From contig CALHVX010000029.1 in assembly GCA_938036875.1 (NCBI GenBank), forward strand, positions 1 to 64,000: a stretch of DNA of 64,000 bases, read 5' to 3'. This DNA is from an uncultured Pseudomonadales bacterium. GTDB taxonomy: Bacteria; Pseudomonadota; Gammaproteobacteria; Pseudomonadales; Azotimanducaceae. Position numbers and translations under genes: made by a program. Below the pieces are notes generated by a model. It was not told the DNA's origin and searched no databases. It saw only the letters and a list, made by a program, of their open reading frames with translations. Shown in pieces: positions 1 through 7,998 of this stretch (the first letter of the stretch is position 1; the number at the start of each line of letters is the position of its first letter).

Positions 1-171
1 ATGGGGATGGTTAGCGCGCAACAAAGCGCCAGTATTATCGTGAGCCATCTGTTGGGGATATTTGCGCCCATGCGGGCGCAGGAAGAAGCGCAGCTTGATC
101 CACAGCGTTTCTTGGACCGCCAAGCACGCCGAGGATATCGCATGGGTGCACAACCAGTGCTGGCACCCTAA
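1..171 (+). CDS. 3' end of an unidentified gene (partial)
   Basis: Frame 1 is open from the first base to a TAA at 169-171 and gives 56 residues, including a hydrophobic stretch (SIIVSHLLGIFAP) followed by a charged, Arg/Gln-rich end. It is too short for the ORF track. It converges on serA with an 11-base gap. I do not recognise the family. The frame could be open by chance; the flanking reverse ORF at 35..277 overlaps serA and is less likely to be real. The upstream sequence is needed to decide. Confidence 0.35.
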   Translation: MGMVSAQQSASIIVSHLLGIFAPMRAQEEAQLDPQRFLDRQARRGYRMGAQPVLAP

Positions 172-182
172 AGCCTGATGGG

Positions 183-1370
183 TTAATCAGGCTGTTCGAA
201 GTGACGAACGTTGATGACGCTTTCGATAGCACACAACGCATCTCGCAGATCGGTGTCTGGCCTATCCACAATATCAATGAGGTTGTAGGCCAAGTCGTCG
301 CGAGACTTGTTCAACATATCCACCACGTTGATACCGCGCTCTGCCAGCACCGACGTGATCTCACCCAAAGCACCCGCCACGTTGCGGTTGGTAATGGCCA
401 AGCGGTGTCCGCTGTTGATCGCTAGCTGCACGGCTGGGAAGTTGACGGAGTTGCGGATATTGCCAATCTCCAAGAAGTCGCGCAGTTGCTGGGCGGCCAT
501 CACGGCGCAATTGATCTCAGCCTCTTCGGTGCTTGCCCCTAAGTGTGGAGTACAGCGCACGTTTGGCGTATTCGCCAACTCAGGAACCGGAAAATCTGCA
601 ACGTAGCCACCAATGTGGCCGCTTTCTAGCGCATCTCTTAGCGCCACCGAATCTACGATGGGTTGACGAGCAAAGTTGAGCAACACCGAACCGGGCTTGA
701 AGCCGCGCAAGGCTTCCGCGTTAACCAAACCCTCGGTTTGTGGCAACAGCGGTACATGCAAGGTGACATAATCAGCACGACTGAATAGCGCTTGGAGATT
801 TTCCATGCGCTGCACCTCGCTTGGTAGACGCCAAGCGGCATCTACCGAGATCGCAGGATCGTACCCTAGAACTTCCATTCCCAGATCTAGTGCCGCGCGC
901 GCCACCAATGAGCCAATGGCACCTAAGCCCACAACGCCCAACGACTTACCCGCCAACTCCCGACCTTTGAATTGCTTTTTCTGCGCCTCAACCAAACGGT
1001 TTAGCTCTGCTTCGTCGTGACTATCACCCAGGGAGGCAACGTAGTTGATGCCGCCCACCAAGTCCCGAGCCGAAAGCAGCAATGCGGCCAGCACCAGTTC
1101 TTTTACCGAGTTGGCGTTTGCGCCGGGGGTGTTAAACACCACCACACCGTGCTTGGAGCACTCGTCCACCGGCACGTTGTTTACGCCTGCACCAGCGCGC
1201 GCCACCGCTTTTAAGTTGCTGGTGATGTCTTCGGGCTGGAGTTTGTGGCTGCGCAGCAATATCGCATGGGGATCAGCAATCTCGCTGCTCAACTCGTAGT
1301 TAGCCAGCGGAAACTTCTCTAACCCCTGCGCAGCAATCGCGTTGATGGTGCGAATTTTATACTTAGACAT
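183..1370 (-). CDS. serA: D-3-phosphoglycerate dehydrogenase, short form with ACT domain
   Basis: Oxidises 3-phosphoglycerate with NAD, the first step of serine synthesis in the cytoplasm. The 395-residue protein has the split substrate-binding/Rossmann fold: GLGAIGSLVA near residue 150 is the dinucleotide loop, NFARQPIVD near 232 carries the active-site Arg, and TPHLGAST near 270 carries the catalytic His. An ACT domain from about residue 325 (LAITNRNVAGALGEITSVL) should bind serine for feedback. The intervening domain of the roughly 530-residue forms is absent. The more usual NF(S/A)RGEIVD reads NFARQPIVD here. An AAGGT ribosome site lies upstream of the ATG. It is transcribed in the same direction as murG, 82 bases downstream of it, and is probably its own unit or a loose operon member. 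Confidence 0.93.
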   Translation of the reverse strand: MSKYKIRTINAIAAQGLEKFPLANYELSSEIADPHAILLRSHKLQPEDITSNLKAVARAGAGVNNVPVDECSKHGVVVFNTPGANANSVKELVLAALLLSARDLVGGINYVASLGDSHDEAELNRLVEAQKKQFKGRELAGKSLGVVGLGAIGSLVARAALDLGMEVLGYDPAISVDAAWRLPSEVQRMENLQALFSRADYVTLHVPLLPQTEGLVNAEALRGFKPGSVLLNFARQPIVDSVALRDALESGHIGGYVADFPVPELANTPNVRCTPHLGASTEEAEINCAVMAAQQLRDFLEIGNIRNSVNFPAVQLAINSGHRLAITNRNVAGALGEITSVLAERGINVVDMLNKSRDDLAYNLIDIVDRPDTDLRDALCAIESVINVRHFEQPD

Positions 1371-1452
1371 AAATTGACCTTCTTATTTCGGTGCCCAGGG
1401 AGAGATGCGCAAAGGAGGTGCGCAGATACGACCCAAAAACAGGCCGCGCATA

Positions 1453-2565
1453 CTAACAGGGCTTGCCGCCCGCTACACCTAACAGCTGCAAAATTTGTGG
1501 CAAGGCATCCCCTGGGGCAAAGGCTGCCAGCGCCGCTTGCCAGACCTGGCGCTCATCCACCAAACGCTGCAGCGCTGCAACCAACGCTTGTGTGGTTAGC
1601 GCCTCTTCTGCCAGCACCAAGGAAAACCCTTGATCCGCAGCGTATTGCGCATTTTCCACCTGATCACCGCGGCTCACCGCGGCCGGCAAAGGGACCAGCA
1701 GGTTCGGTTTGCCCAAAGCGGCCAGCTCAACCAAGCTATTCGCACCGGCACGGGAGAGCACCAGATCCGCCGCAGCCAGCACATCACCCCAAGGCTCATT
1801 TAGGTATTCAAATTGCCGGTAGCCCGGAAACGCAACGTCTAGATCGCACTTGCCCGATCCACACAGGTGCACCACGTAAAACCGCTCTAGCAACCTGGGC
1901 AATGCCGCCCTAACGGCAGTATTCAAGGCCTCCGCCCCCAGGCTGCCGCCGGTGACCAGCAGCAGCGGGCGGTCGGCGGGCAAATCGAGAAAAGCCAGAC
2001 CCCGAGCTTTATCACCGTTTAACAAGGCTTGGCGCAAGGGTGTGCCCGTCTGCACCAAAGCGCCCCGTAACCCGGGGGCAGATACGTTCGGGAAATTGGT
2101 ACACAGGGTGTGCAAGCAACGCAGTGCAAGACGATTTGCCAAGCCCGGGCTTTGATCGGATTCGTGGGCAACAACCGGGATCTTGCGTAACCAAGCGGCC
2201 CACACCACAGGCAGGCTGACGTAGCCGCCTTTAGAGAACAGCACCTCGGGACGCTCGCTTTTTGGCCCACCCAACAGCGCGTAAGCTTGCCAGATTGCTT
2301 GAAGCACTCGGCCCACATCGCGCAGGTTCTCAAACGAGAAGTAGCGGCGTAGTTTGCCGGTAGCCACCCCGTGGTACTGAACACCCCGCTTGGTTATCCG
2401 CTCACCCAACAAACCCGATTCTAAACCGCTACGGCTACCTAGATAGGTCACCTTAATCTTTGCCTCAAGCAACGCATCGATAATGGGCAAATTAGGCACC
2501 ACATGCCCAGCGGTTCCACCACCGGTAAACGCAACATGTCGTAACTTGAGTTCTAGGGATGCCAC
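1453..2565 (-). CDS. murG: MurG-family UDP-GlcNAc transferase with Firmicutes-like motifs
   Basis: Predicted to transfer GlcNAc from UDP-GlcNAc to undecaprenyl-PP-MurNAc-pentapeptide (lipid I to lipid II) on the inner face of the membrane. The GT-B fold is evident: the glycine-rich loop FTGGGTAGHVVPN near residue 14, GKLRRYFSFEN near 70, FSKGGYVSLP near 110, HESDQSPGLAN near 134, and a C-terminal donor site with LSRAGANSLVELAALGKPNLL. HESDxxPGLAN and GKLRRYFS are typical of Bacillus/Clostridium MurG; E. coli has HEQNxxxGLTN. It lies outside any division/wall cluster and is coupled to hda: the start is GTG and shares a base with the hda TAG (TAGTG). It may be a second MurG or the only one. Family call sure; exact role likely. 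Confidence 0.85.
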   Translation of the reverse strand: MASLELKLRHVAFTGGGTAGHVVPNLPIIDALLEAKIKVTYLGSRSGLESGLLGERITKRGVQYHGVATGKLRRYFSFENLRDVGRVLQAIWQAYALLGGPKSERPEVLFSKGGYVSLPVVWAAWLRKIPVVAHESDQSPGLANRLALRCLHTLCTNFPNVSAPGLRGALVQTGTPLRQALLNGDKARGLAFLDLPADRPLLLVTGGSLGAEALNTAVRAALPRLLERFYVVHLCGSGKCDLDVAFPGYRQFEYLNEPWGDVLAAADLVLSRAGANSLVELAALGKPNLLVPLPAAVSRGDQVENAQYAADQGFSLVLAEEALTTQALVAALQRLVDERQVWQAALAAFAPGDALPQILQLLGVAGGKPC

Positions 2566-3254
2566 TAGAATTGCAGCACATCTTTAAGCAGCGGTACCGT
2601 AATGCGGCGCTGTTGACGCAACGCCACATCGCAGACAAGACGCAGTTGATCTAACAAAGAGCTTAGGTTGCGATCACCCCGGCTTAACCAGAAATCTAAC
2701 ACGTTGTCAGCAACGATAAGCCCTCGCTCTTTGGCGCGGTCTTGTAGTAAACGTTTCTTGCTGACATCACCCAGCGGCTGAACTTGGTAACAACTCAGTG
2801 CACGCAAACGCGACGCTAGGTCCGGCAGTTGCATACGCATAGCGCTTGGCGCTTGTTGGCTGGTGACCAACAGCTTGCCCCCATGGTTCACCTGCGCTTG
2901 ATAAACACCCTGCAACGCGCGCTCACGGTCCAGATCATCAAGCCAGCTATCTAGATCGTCTAGCGCCAATAAATCTAAAGGCTCTTGAGAGGTCAACACG
3001 CCCTGTGGGTCGGTATCCTCGAGCAGATCGGTTAGGGGTAAGTAGCCAACTCGACCCGCGTGCAGTTGGCAGGTGGCATGCAACAAATGGGTTTTTCCTA
3101 CCGCCCCGGCACCCCACAGCCACAACCCAACAAACCCAGGTGCACGCGCCAAGGTTGATAGTTGTTGCACCGCCTCAGCGCTTGAACCCGGCTCGAAGCT
3201 AGCAAAACTGTATTCGCGCCGCAGCGGAAAACGTAAGGATAATTGCTCTGGCAT
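2565..3254 (-). CDS. hda: DnaA inactivator Hda
   Basis: AAA+ protein that, bound to the replication sliding clamp, stimulates ATP hydrolysis by DnaA and so prevents re-initiation. At 229 residues it has the size of Hda. The N-terminal QLSLRF (residues 4-9) is the clamp-binding motif, WGAGAVGKTHLLHA near 47 is Walker A, LLALDDLDSW near 95 is Walker B, and ASRLRAL near 148 is the box VII region. There is no DNA-binding domain IV, which separates it from DnaA. It follows the pgsA-like gene by four bases and overlaps murG by one base. Its presence fits the DnaA box found upstream of nrdAB in this same window. Confidence 0.93.
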   Translation of the reverse strand: MPEQLSLRFPLRREYSFASFEPGSSAEAVQQLSTLARAPGFVGLWLWGAGAVGKTHLLHATCQLHAGRVGYLPLTDLLEDTDPQGVLTSQEPLDLLALDDLDSWLDDLDRERALQGVYQAQVNHGGKLLVTSQQAPSAMRMQLPDLASRLRALSCYQVQPLGDVSKKRLLQDRAKERGLIVADNVLDFWLSRGDRNLSSLLDQLRLVCDVALRQQRRITVPLLKDVLQF

Positions 3255-3258
3255 CAGG

Positions 3259-3825
3259 CTAACCGCGGGAGTTGTGCCAGGCGCGACGACCCCAGGTCAC
3301 CACATAATCTGTACCCGACACCAACCCAAGCACCGCCAGCAAATAGAAACAGTGCGGGTTGAGCAGTTGGCCCGCGATGGTGCTAGTTGCGCCAAAATCG
3401 CAGAGCTCCAACATCGCTAGCAATACGGTGACAATCTGCATCGCGGTGTTGGCTTTGCTGACAAAAGTGGGTGACAGATCATAGGGCCCATACAGCAAGC
3501 GGTAGATCACCGCGCCAGACATAATGACAAAGTCTCGACCTAGCACAATCAAGGCCACCACTAACGGGATGTGACCTTGCCAAGTGAACACCACAAACAT
3601 CACCGCGACCAACAGCTTGTCCGCCACCGGGTCAAGGGCTGCGCCTAGTCGTGACTGCCAGTGGAAACGTCGGGCTAACCAGCCGTCCAATGCATCAGAA
3701 GAACCGGCAATGGCCATGAGTATCAATGCGGACGTGTAATCCCGTTGCCACAACAGCCAAGCGGTTGGCAACACCAGCACAATACGGATGACCGTAATGG
3801 CATTGGGTAACCAACTCCAGGTCAT
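3259..3825 (-). CDS. CDP-alcohol phosphatidyltransferase (PgsA-like)
   Basis: Integral membrane enzyme that joins a CDP-activated lipid to a small alcohol, most likely glycerol-3-phosphate or a related acceptor. The 188 residues contain the family signature DGxxARxxxxxxxxGxxxDxxxD between about 45 and 70 (SDALDGWLARRF, then LGAALDPVADK), whose aspartates bind metal. About five or six hydrophobic segments are visible. It starts inside the end of the DUF2066 gene (ATGA overlap) and is followed by hda after four bases, an arrangement shared with Pseudomonas relatives. The true pgsA usually sits beside uvrC, so this may be a paralogue; the acceptor cannot be read from the sequence. Confidence 0.85.
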   Translation of the reverse strand: MTWSWLPNAITVIRIVLVLPTAWLLWQRDYTSALILMAIAGSSDALDGWLARRFHWQSRLGAALDPVADKLLVAVMFVVFTWQGHIPLVVALIVLGRDFVIMSGAVIYRLLYGPYDLSPTFVSKANTAMQIVTVLLAMLELCDFGATSTIAGQLLNPHCFYLLAVLGLVSGTDYVVTWGRRAWHNSRG

Positions 3826-5012
3826 GAGCGAGGCGAGCCCAACCAGCGCATAGTGAGTGAAGGAGCAACCGAAACTTGGCCGCCCGCTAGCGGATCTTGA
3901 GCATCTAGCGGAGCACGGGGGTTTTGCGCTTGGCGCGGCGCAATACGGCTATCCACCGAATCTTCGGGTACCAGCCGGCCATCAACCGCCAGCAACTGCA
4001 AAAATTTATCTTGGCTGGCCTGTGTTTGCAGCGCTAACGTGAGCTTGCCACCCGCCAGCGCGGTTACCGAGGTATCATCAACAAACGCCAAAGAACCTAA
4101 ATATTGCAACAACTGAGCGTACTGACGCGGGTTGCTGACACCCGCCACTAACACTTTGATCTCACCAGCGGTCCCAACCACCGCAAATCGCGCGGCGAGC
4201 ATGTCGGCCAGTTTATCGGCCAGCTGAGCGCCAACCTGCGCCGCATCAGCACCACGGGCGGTCAGTATTCGAGTTCGATTTGCCAGCTTCATCAACCAAC
4301 GTCCAGCGAGATTACCCGGTGTACCGGTTATTTTTCCCGCTGCAATAAGCTCGGCTTGGTAACGCAGGGAATAGGCGCTCAGCCCGGCGAAATCGGACTG
4401 CTCGATGGCCCGAGTTGACACATCAATGGCGCCGGATTCGTCAGCCATCGGCAAGACTACAGGGACACCCCGCTGCCGTGAGCGCGCAAGCAACGCCCGG
4501 GCAAACTCTGGATATTGAGCGTCAATAACGCTGCCACCCTGATCCAAGCTCCAAAGCATGACCCGAGGTCGATTGGCCCACCACAATGGCAGCTCTAGGG
4601 ATTTACTCAACTCGTTTACGGCCGGAGCAGAAAAATCTACCCGCAGCACGGGGCTACCGTCGATGTCGCTGCGCTGGTATCGAAACTGATCGTAATAGCG
4701 ATCTGGTTGACTCACCGCCAGTCGGAGCCGAGTGGAATCGGGCAAACCCGCCTGACCGGACACCCGCTGCAAGACCTCGGTGAGGGCAAGTCCCGCAGCC
4801 GCTTGGCGGTCCGCCACGCTCTGGGATGCCACGGGTACCTCCACTTGATACAACCACTGCACCTCTTCTGCTTGGGCGGTTGTTGTCGCCAGACCAGCCA
4901 ATCCACCCAAAAGCAGCACCCTTAGCACTCCTTCTAGCGCTCCTTTTAGTGCTCCCTTTACCACGACAGAGGCCATCACCCGTGAATGCAATTTTCTTAC
5001 CAAATAAACCAT
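3822..5012 (-). CDS. DUF2066 family exported protein
   Basis: Function unknown; the family is common beside purM in gammaproteobacteria. The ORF track opens at 5132, but that would run through the divergent purM promoter. I prefer the ATG at 5012 (MVYLVRKLHSR), which has AGAGAGA upstream and lies about 45-50 bases below a TACACT -10. The N terminus then reads as a basic stretch, a long hydrophobic core (VLRVLLLGGLAGLATTTAQA) and a likely signal-peptidase site at AQA. The mature part starts with the typical VQWLYQVEVPVASQS and is followed by the conserved block LTEVLQRVSGQ. An ATG at 4976 is a possible alternative start. It ends in an ATGA overlap with the phosphatidyltransferase gene. Confidence 0.8.
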   Translation of the reverse strand: MVYLVRKLHSRVMASVVVKGALKGALEGVLRVLLLGGLAGLATTTAQAEEVQWLYQVEVPVASQSVADRQAAAGLALTEVLQRVSGQAGLPDSTRLRLAVSQPDRYYDQFRYQRSDIDGSPVLRVDFSAPAVNELSKSLELPLWWANRPRVMLWSLDQGGSVIDAQYPEFARALLARSRQRGVPVVLPMADESGAIDVSTRAIEQSDFAGLSAYSLRYQAELIAAGKITGTPGNLAGRWLMKLANRTRILTARGADAAQVGAQLADKLADMLAARFAVVGTAGEIKVLVAGVSNPRQYAQLLQYLGSLAFVDDTSVTALAGGKLTLALQTQASQDKFLQLLAVDGRLVPEDSVDSRIAPRQAQNPRAPLDAQDPLAGGQVSVAPSLTMRWLGSPRS

Positions 5013-5061
5013 GCTGACCCTATCTCTCTTTGCCGTCAGTGATACCCAGCTTAAGCGCGAG

Positions 5062-5067
5062 AGTGTA
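5062..5067 (-). promoter_or_regulatory. Likely -10 element for the DUF2066 operon
   Basis: Read on the minus strand the sequence is CCGGTACACT, a good sigma-70 type -10 about 50 bases upstream of the chosen start. No convincing -35 lies 17 bases further up. This supports starting the gene at 5012 rather than 5132. Confidence 0.4.
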
Positions 5068-5132
5068 CCGGATTTGGTCAAACTTTTACCCCACCACCGG
5101 CACCTGCCGCTAGCCGTAGAGCCTGCCTTCAA

Positions 5133-5141
5133 TGCTACACT
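5133..5141 (+). promoter_or_regulatory. Extended -10 promoter for purM
   Basis: TGCTACACT is an extended -10 (TGn plus TACACT) ending 32 bases upstream of the purM ATG at 5174. It lies within the first codons of the longer ORF in the track, which argues that the upstream ATG at 5132 is not used. Confidence 0.5.
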
Positions 5142-5173
5142 GCGCGCCCTACGCAGCAGCAGAAGCCGGCGTC

Positions 5174-6220
5174 ATGGCCAAATCGCAAGACCCCAACAGC
5201 AAACCACCAGCCCAAACGACCTATCGTGATGCCGGGGTAGATATCAATGCCGGCAACGCGCTGGTAGAACGTATCAAGTCCGCCTGCAAGGCAACTCATC
5301 GCCCAGAGCTTTTGTCCGCTCTCGGTGGCTTTGCCGCATTGGCTGAACTACCCAGCGGCTACGACAAACCCGTGTTGGTGACCGGCACCGACGGGGTTGG
5401 CACCAAACTCAAGCTTGCCATCGACCACAATCGCCACGATGAGATCGGCCAAGATTTGGTGGCCATGTGCGTAAACGACGTGCTGGTCTGCGGCGCTGAG
5501 CCTTTTCTCTTTCTCGACTACTTTGCGACCGCGCATCTAGATGTGGATATTGCGGAGCGCGTCATCAAAGGCATTGCCAAGGGTTGTGAGCTCGCCGGCG
5601 CGGCGTTGGTTGGCGGTGAAACCGCCGAGATGCCCGGCTTGTACTCTGCGGGCGACTACGACCTGGCGGGGTTCTGTGTTGGCGTCGTAGAGAAGGCAAA
5701 GATTATCGACGGTCAAGCCATTGCACCGGGAGATACGTTGATTGCGCTGCCCAGCAGCGGCCCACATTCCAACGGGTTTTCCCTGATTCGGCATATCCTC
5801 GATGCACAGGGCTCCGACCTCACTGACACCATGCTCGACAGCTTAATGGCGCCTACCCGTATTTATGTGCAGGGCGTTCGTGCAGCCATCGCCGCGGCAG
5901 ACATCCATGGCATGGTGCACATAACCGGCGGCGGCTTCCAAGAGAACATTCCCCGCATGTTCCCTAACGACAACCTAGGCGCACAGATCGACGTCACTGC
6001 TTGGGCTTTTCCAGATATCTTTGCCTATTTGCAACAAGCGGGCAACGTGGCGCATGAAGAGATGCTACGCACCTTTAACTGCGGTGTTGGATTTTTGCTT
6101 TGCGTTGCGCCCGGGGACGTCGTCAGCGTCACCGCTGCCTTAGAAAGCAACGGCGAAAAGCCTTTTGTCATCGGCTCGGTGGTTGAACGCGGTGCTGCTG
6201 AAGCGGTGGTCTTTGTCTAG
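5174..6220 (+). CDS. purM: Phosphoribosylformylglycinamidine cyclo-ligase
   Basis: Closes the imidazole ring to make aminoimidazole ribonucleotide, step five of purine synthesis, using ATP. The PurM fold is clear: [13 protein letters not shown] at the start, [14 protein letters not shown] near residue 70, [19 protein letters not shown]-like block near 95, [11 protein letters not shown] near 145 and [13 protein letters not shown] near 255. About 348 residues from the chosen ATG, the usual length. The start follows the extended -10 promoter; the ATG 42 bases upstream overlaps it. purN, normally next, is absent: dcd follows convergently after 14 bases. Confidence 0.95.
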   Translation: MAKSQDPNSKPPAQTTYRDAGVDINAGNALVERIKSACKATHRPELLSALGGFAALAELPSGYDKPVLVTGTDGVGTKLKLAIDHNRHDEIGQDLVAMCVNDVLVCGAEPFLFLDYFATAHLDVDIAERVIKGIAKGCELAGAALVGGETAEMPGLYSAGDYDLAGFCVGVVEKAKIIDGQAIAPGDTLIALPSSGPHSNGFSLIRHILDAQGSDLTDTMLDSLMAPTRIYVQGVRAAIAAADIHGMVHITGGGFQENIPRMFPNDNLGAQIDVTAWAFPDIFAYLQQAGNVAHEEMLRTFNCGVGFLLCVAPGDVVSVTAALESNGEKPFVIGSVVERGAAEAVVFV

Positions 6221-6234
6221 AGCAAGACGCTCTA

Positions 6235-6798
6235 CTAAGGCTTAGGCAGGGTCACACCACGCTGACCCTGGTATTTACCGCCGCGATCTTTGTAGGTGGT
6301 TTCGCAACGCTCATCGGATTGGAAAAACAACATCTGCGCAACGCCTTCGTTGGCGTAGACCTTTGCGGGCAACGTGGTGGTGTTCGAAAATTCTAAGGTC
6401 ACATGGCCTTCCCATTCCGGCTCCAGCGGCGTCACATTCACAATGATGCCGCACCGAGCGTAGGTCGACTTACCCAAGCACACGGTTAGCACATCTTCTG
6501 GAATACGGAAGTACTCCACGGTGCTCGCCAACGCAAACGAGTTGGGAGGAATAATGCACACGTCGGCCTCCACATCCACAAAGCTACGTTCATCAAAGGC
6601 TTTCGGGTCTACCGTAGCTGAGTAAATATTCGTGAACACTTTGAACTGCGGTGCACAACGCACATCGTAGCCGTAGCTTGAGGTGCCGTAAGAAATGACT
6701 TTCTCGCCGGCTGCCGTGCGAACCTGCTCGGGCTCAAAAGGTTCGATCATGCCTTTCTCGGCTTGGGCCCGAATCCATCGATCAGATTTTATCGTCAT
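6235..6798 (-). CDS. dcd: dCTP deaminase
   Basis: Deaminates dCTP to dUTP, the main route to dTTP in many gammaproteobacteria. The 187 residues match the trimeric family: [14 protein letters not shown] near residue 38, the nucleotide-binding segment [25 protein letters not shown] near 105-130 with the catalytic Glu in [10 protein letters not shown], and [11 protein letters not shown] at the C terminus. It is followed upstream by apbC and then divergent metG, the same order as in Pseudomonas. It converges with purM. Confidence 0.96.
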   Translation of the reverse strand: MTIKSDRWIRAQAEKGMIEPFEPEQVRTAAGEKVISYGTSSYGYDVRCAPQFKVFTNIYSATVDPKAFDERSFVDVEADVCIIPPNSFALASTVEYFRIPEDVLTVCLGKSTYARCGIIVNVTPLEPEWEGHVTLEFSNTTTLPAKVYANEGVAQMLFFQSDERCETTYKDRGGKYQGQRGVTLPKP

Positions 6799-6854
6799 AA
6801 CTTCTGTGGTTCTCGTTTAGTTCTCGCAAAGAAAAGTAACAATGACGGCGCAGT

Positions 6855-7892
6855 TTAGTCATCCGTCAGCGAAATGGTTGGCCCGGCGCCAGCGCCAGAC
6901 ATAGACTGTCGCCATAGCTCAGCCGCCAAATGTCGCGCGGCCTCAAGGTAGGTCTGCGCAATGGGACTATCCGGCTGATCGATCAACAAGGGTCGACCCG
7001 CATCCGATAGCTCGCGTATCTCTAGCGCCAACGGCAGTTGCCCTAGCAGCTTGGTATCAAACTGGGTTGCTACACGAGCACCGCCACCGTCGCCAAACGG
7101 ATGCGACACATGACCACAGTTGCTGCAGTGATGCACGCTCATGTTTTCTACGATGCCCAAACAAGGTACATCCACCTTTCGAAACATCTCGATGCCTTTT
7201 TGGGCATCAAGCAACGCCACATCCTGCGGGGTGGTCACAATCACCGCACCGCTCACGGGCACCTGCTGGGACAAGGTTAACTGGATATCACCGGTACCCG
7301 GTGGCATATCAACAATGAGGTAATCCAGATCTTCCCACAAGGTTTGCTTAAGCATCTGCTGCAACGCACCTGACGCCATGGGGCCACGCCAGACCATGGG
7401 GGTCTTGTCTGTGACCAAGTAACTCATGGACATGGTCTTCAGACCATGAGCCTTAACCGGCACAAAGAACTTTTCGTCTTGAACCTCGGGGCGCTTAGTT
7501 GCGGGGATACCTAGCAACATGCCTTGGCTTGGACCGTAGATATCGGCATCGAGCAAACCCACTTTGGCCCCTTCATGCGCTAAGGCCAGCGCTAGGTTCA
7601 CGGCTGTGGTGGACTTACCCACCCCGCCCTTGCCAGAGGCTACCGCCACAATGTGTTTGACCTGGCCGAAGCCACGGCCTGCAGGGGGGCTAAATTTCAG
7701 ATCCAAATCCAGCGCATCCGTTTGCAGATGGGCACGCAGGTCTTGTGCCAGCTTTGGCGTTAGGCTTGCTGCAGGATAGCCTAGCGTGACGGCCACCTGT
7801 GGGCCGGAGGACATCACTTTGACCCCCAGTTCCGACCAAGGCTGCCCAATATAGGGGTCGATAAAGCTTTCTACTTTCATGGGTGCAACCAT
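6855..7892 (-). CDS. apbC: Mrp/ApbC-type iron-sulfur cluster carrier ATPase
   Basis: P-loop ATPase of the MinD/Mrp group that carries [4Fe-4S] clusters to apoproteins in the cytoplasm. An N-terminal MIP18-like domain (residues 1-90) precedes the deviant Walker A GKGGVGKSTTAVNLA near 105, the DADIYGPSQ block, and VDMPPGTGDIQLTL. The cluster-binding pair is in HHCSNCGHVSHPFG near 255 (CxxC). The start is uncertain: the first ATG (7892) and one four codons in both lack a good ribosome site. A perfect TATAAT lies 23 bases upstream. Clients could include RnfB, RnfC and Nth, encoded across the divergent promoter; that is inference. Confidence 0.93.
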   Translation of the reverse strand: MVAPMKVESFIDPYIGQPWSELGVKVMSSGPQVAVTLGYPAASLTPKLAQDLRAHLQTDALDLDLKFSPPAGRGFGQVKHIVAVASGKGGVGKSTTAVNLALALAHEGAKVGLLDADIYGPSQGMLLGIPATKRPEVQDEKFFVPVKAHGLKTMSMSYLVTDKTPMVWRGPMASGALQQMLKQTLWEDLDYLIVDMPPGTGDIQLTLSQQVPVSGAVIVTTPQDVALLDAQKGIEMFRKVDVPCLGIVENMSVHHCSNCGHVSHPFGDGGGARVATQFDTKLLGQLPLALEIRELSDAGRPLLIDQPDSPIAQTYLEAARHLAAELWRQSMSGAGAGPTISLTDD

Positions 7893-7914
7893 TTACGAGG
7901 ACTTAAGCGCCGGG

Positions 7915-7920
7915 ATTATA
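7915..7920 (-). promoter_or_regulatory. -10 element for apbC
   Basis: On the minus strand this is a perfect TATAAT, followed by a leader of about 15-20 bases to the apbC start. The -35 region (TCGCCC) is poor. Confidence 0.5.
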
Positions 7921-7962
7921 GAGTGCGGCCGCCGTTAGGGCGACTAGCCATGCGAACCTGCG

Positions 7963-7968
7963 TATAAT
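7963..7968 (+). promoter_or_regulatory. -10 element for the metG-rnf-nth operon
   Basis: Perfect TATAAT 30 bases upstream of the metG ATG, back to back with the apbC -10. The -35 is weak. As the following genes are overlapping or nearly so, this probably drives the whole metG-rnfABCDGE-nth unit. Confidence 0.5.
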
Positions 7969-7998
7969 TCGGCCACAAAATCCACCGAACACGCCACC

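Noticed and set aside
1406-1424. TGCGCA-AAGGAGG-TGCGCA hairpin between serA and murG.
   Set aside because: Six-base stem without T tract; too weak to call a terminator or operator.
1374-1913. A 179-codon plus-strand ORF opposite murG.
   Set aside because: Pro/Ala/His/Arg-rich shadow of murG with no recognisable domain.
4707-4925. Several short plus-strand ORFs within the DUF2066 gene and its neighbours.
   Set aside because: All overlap a well-supported gene on the other strand and show no domain or ribosome site.
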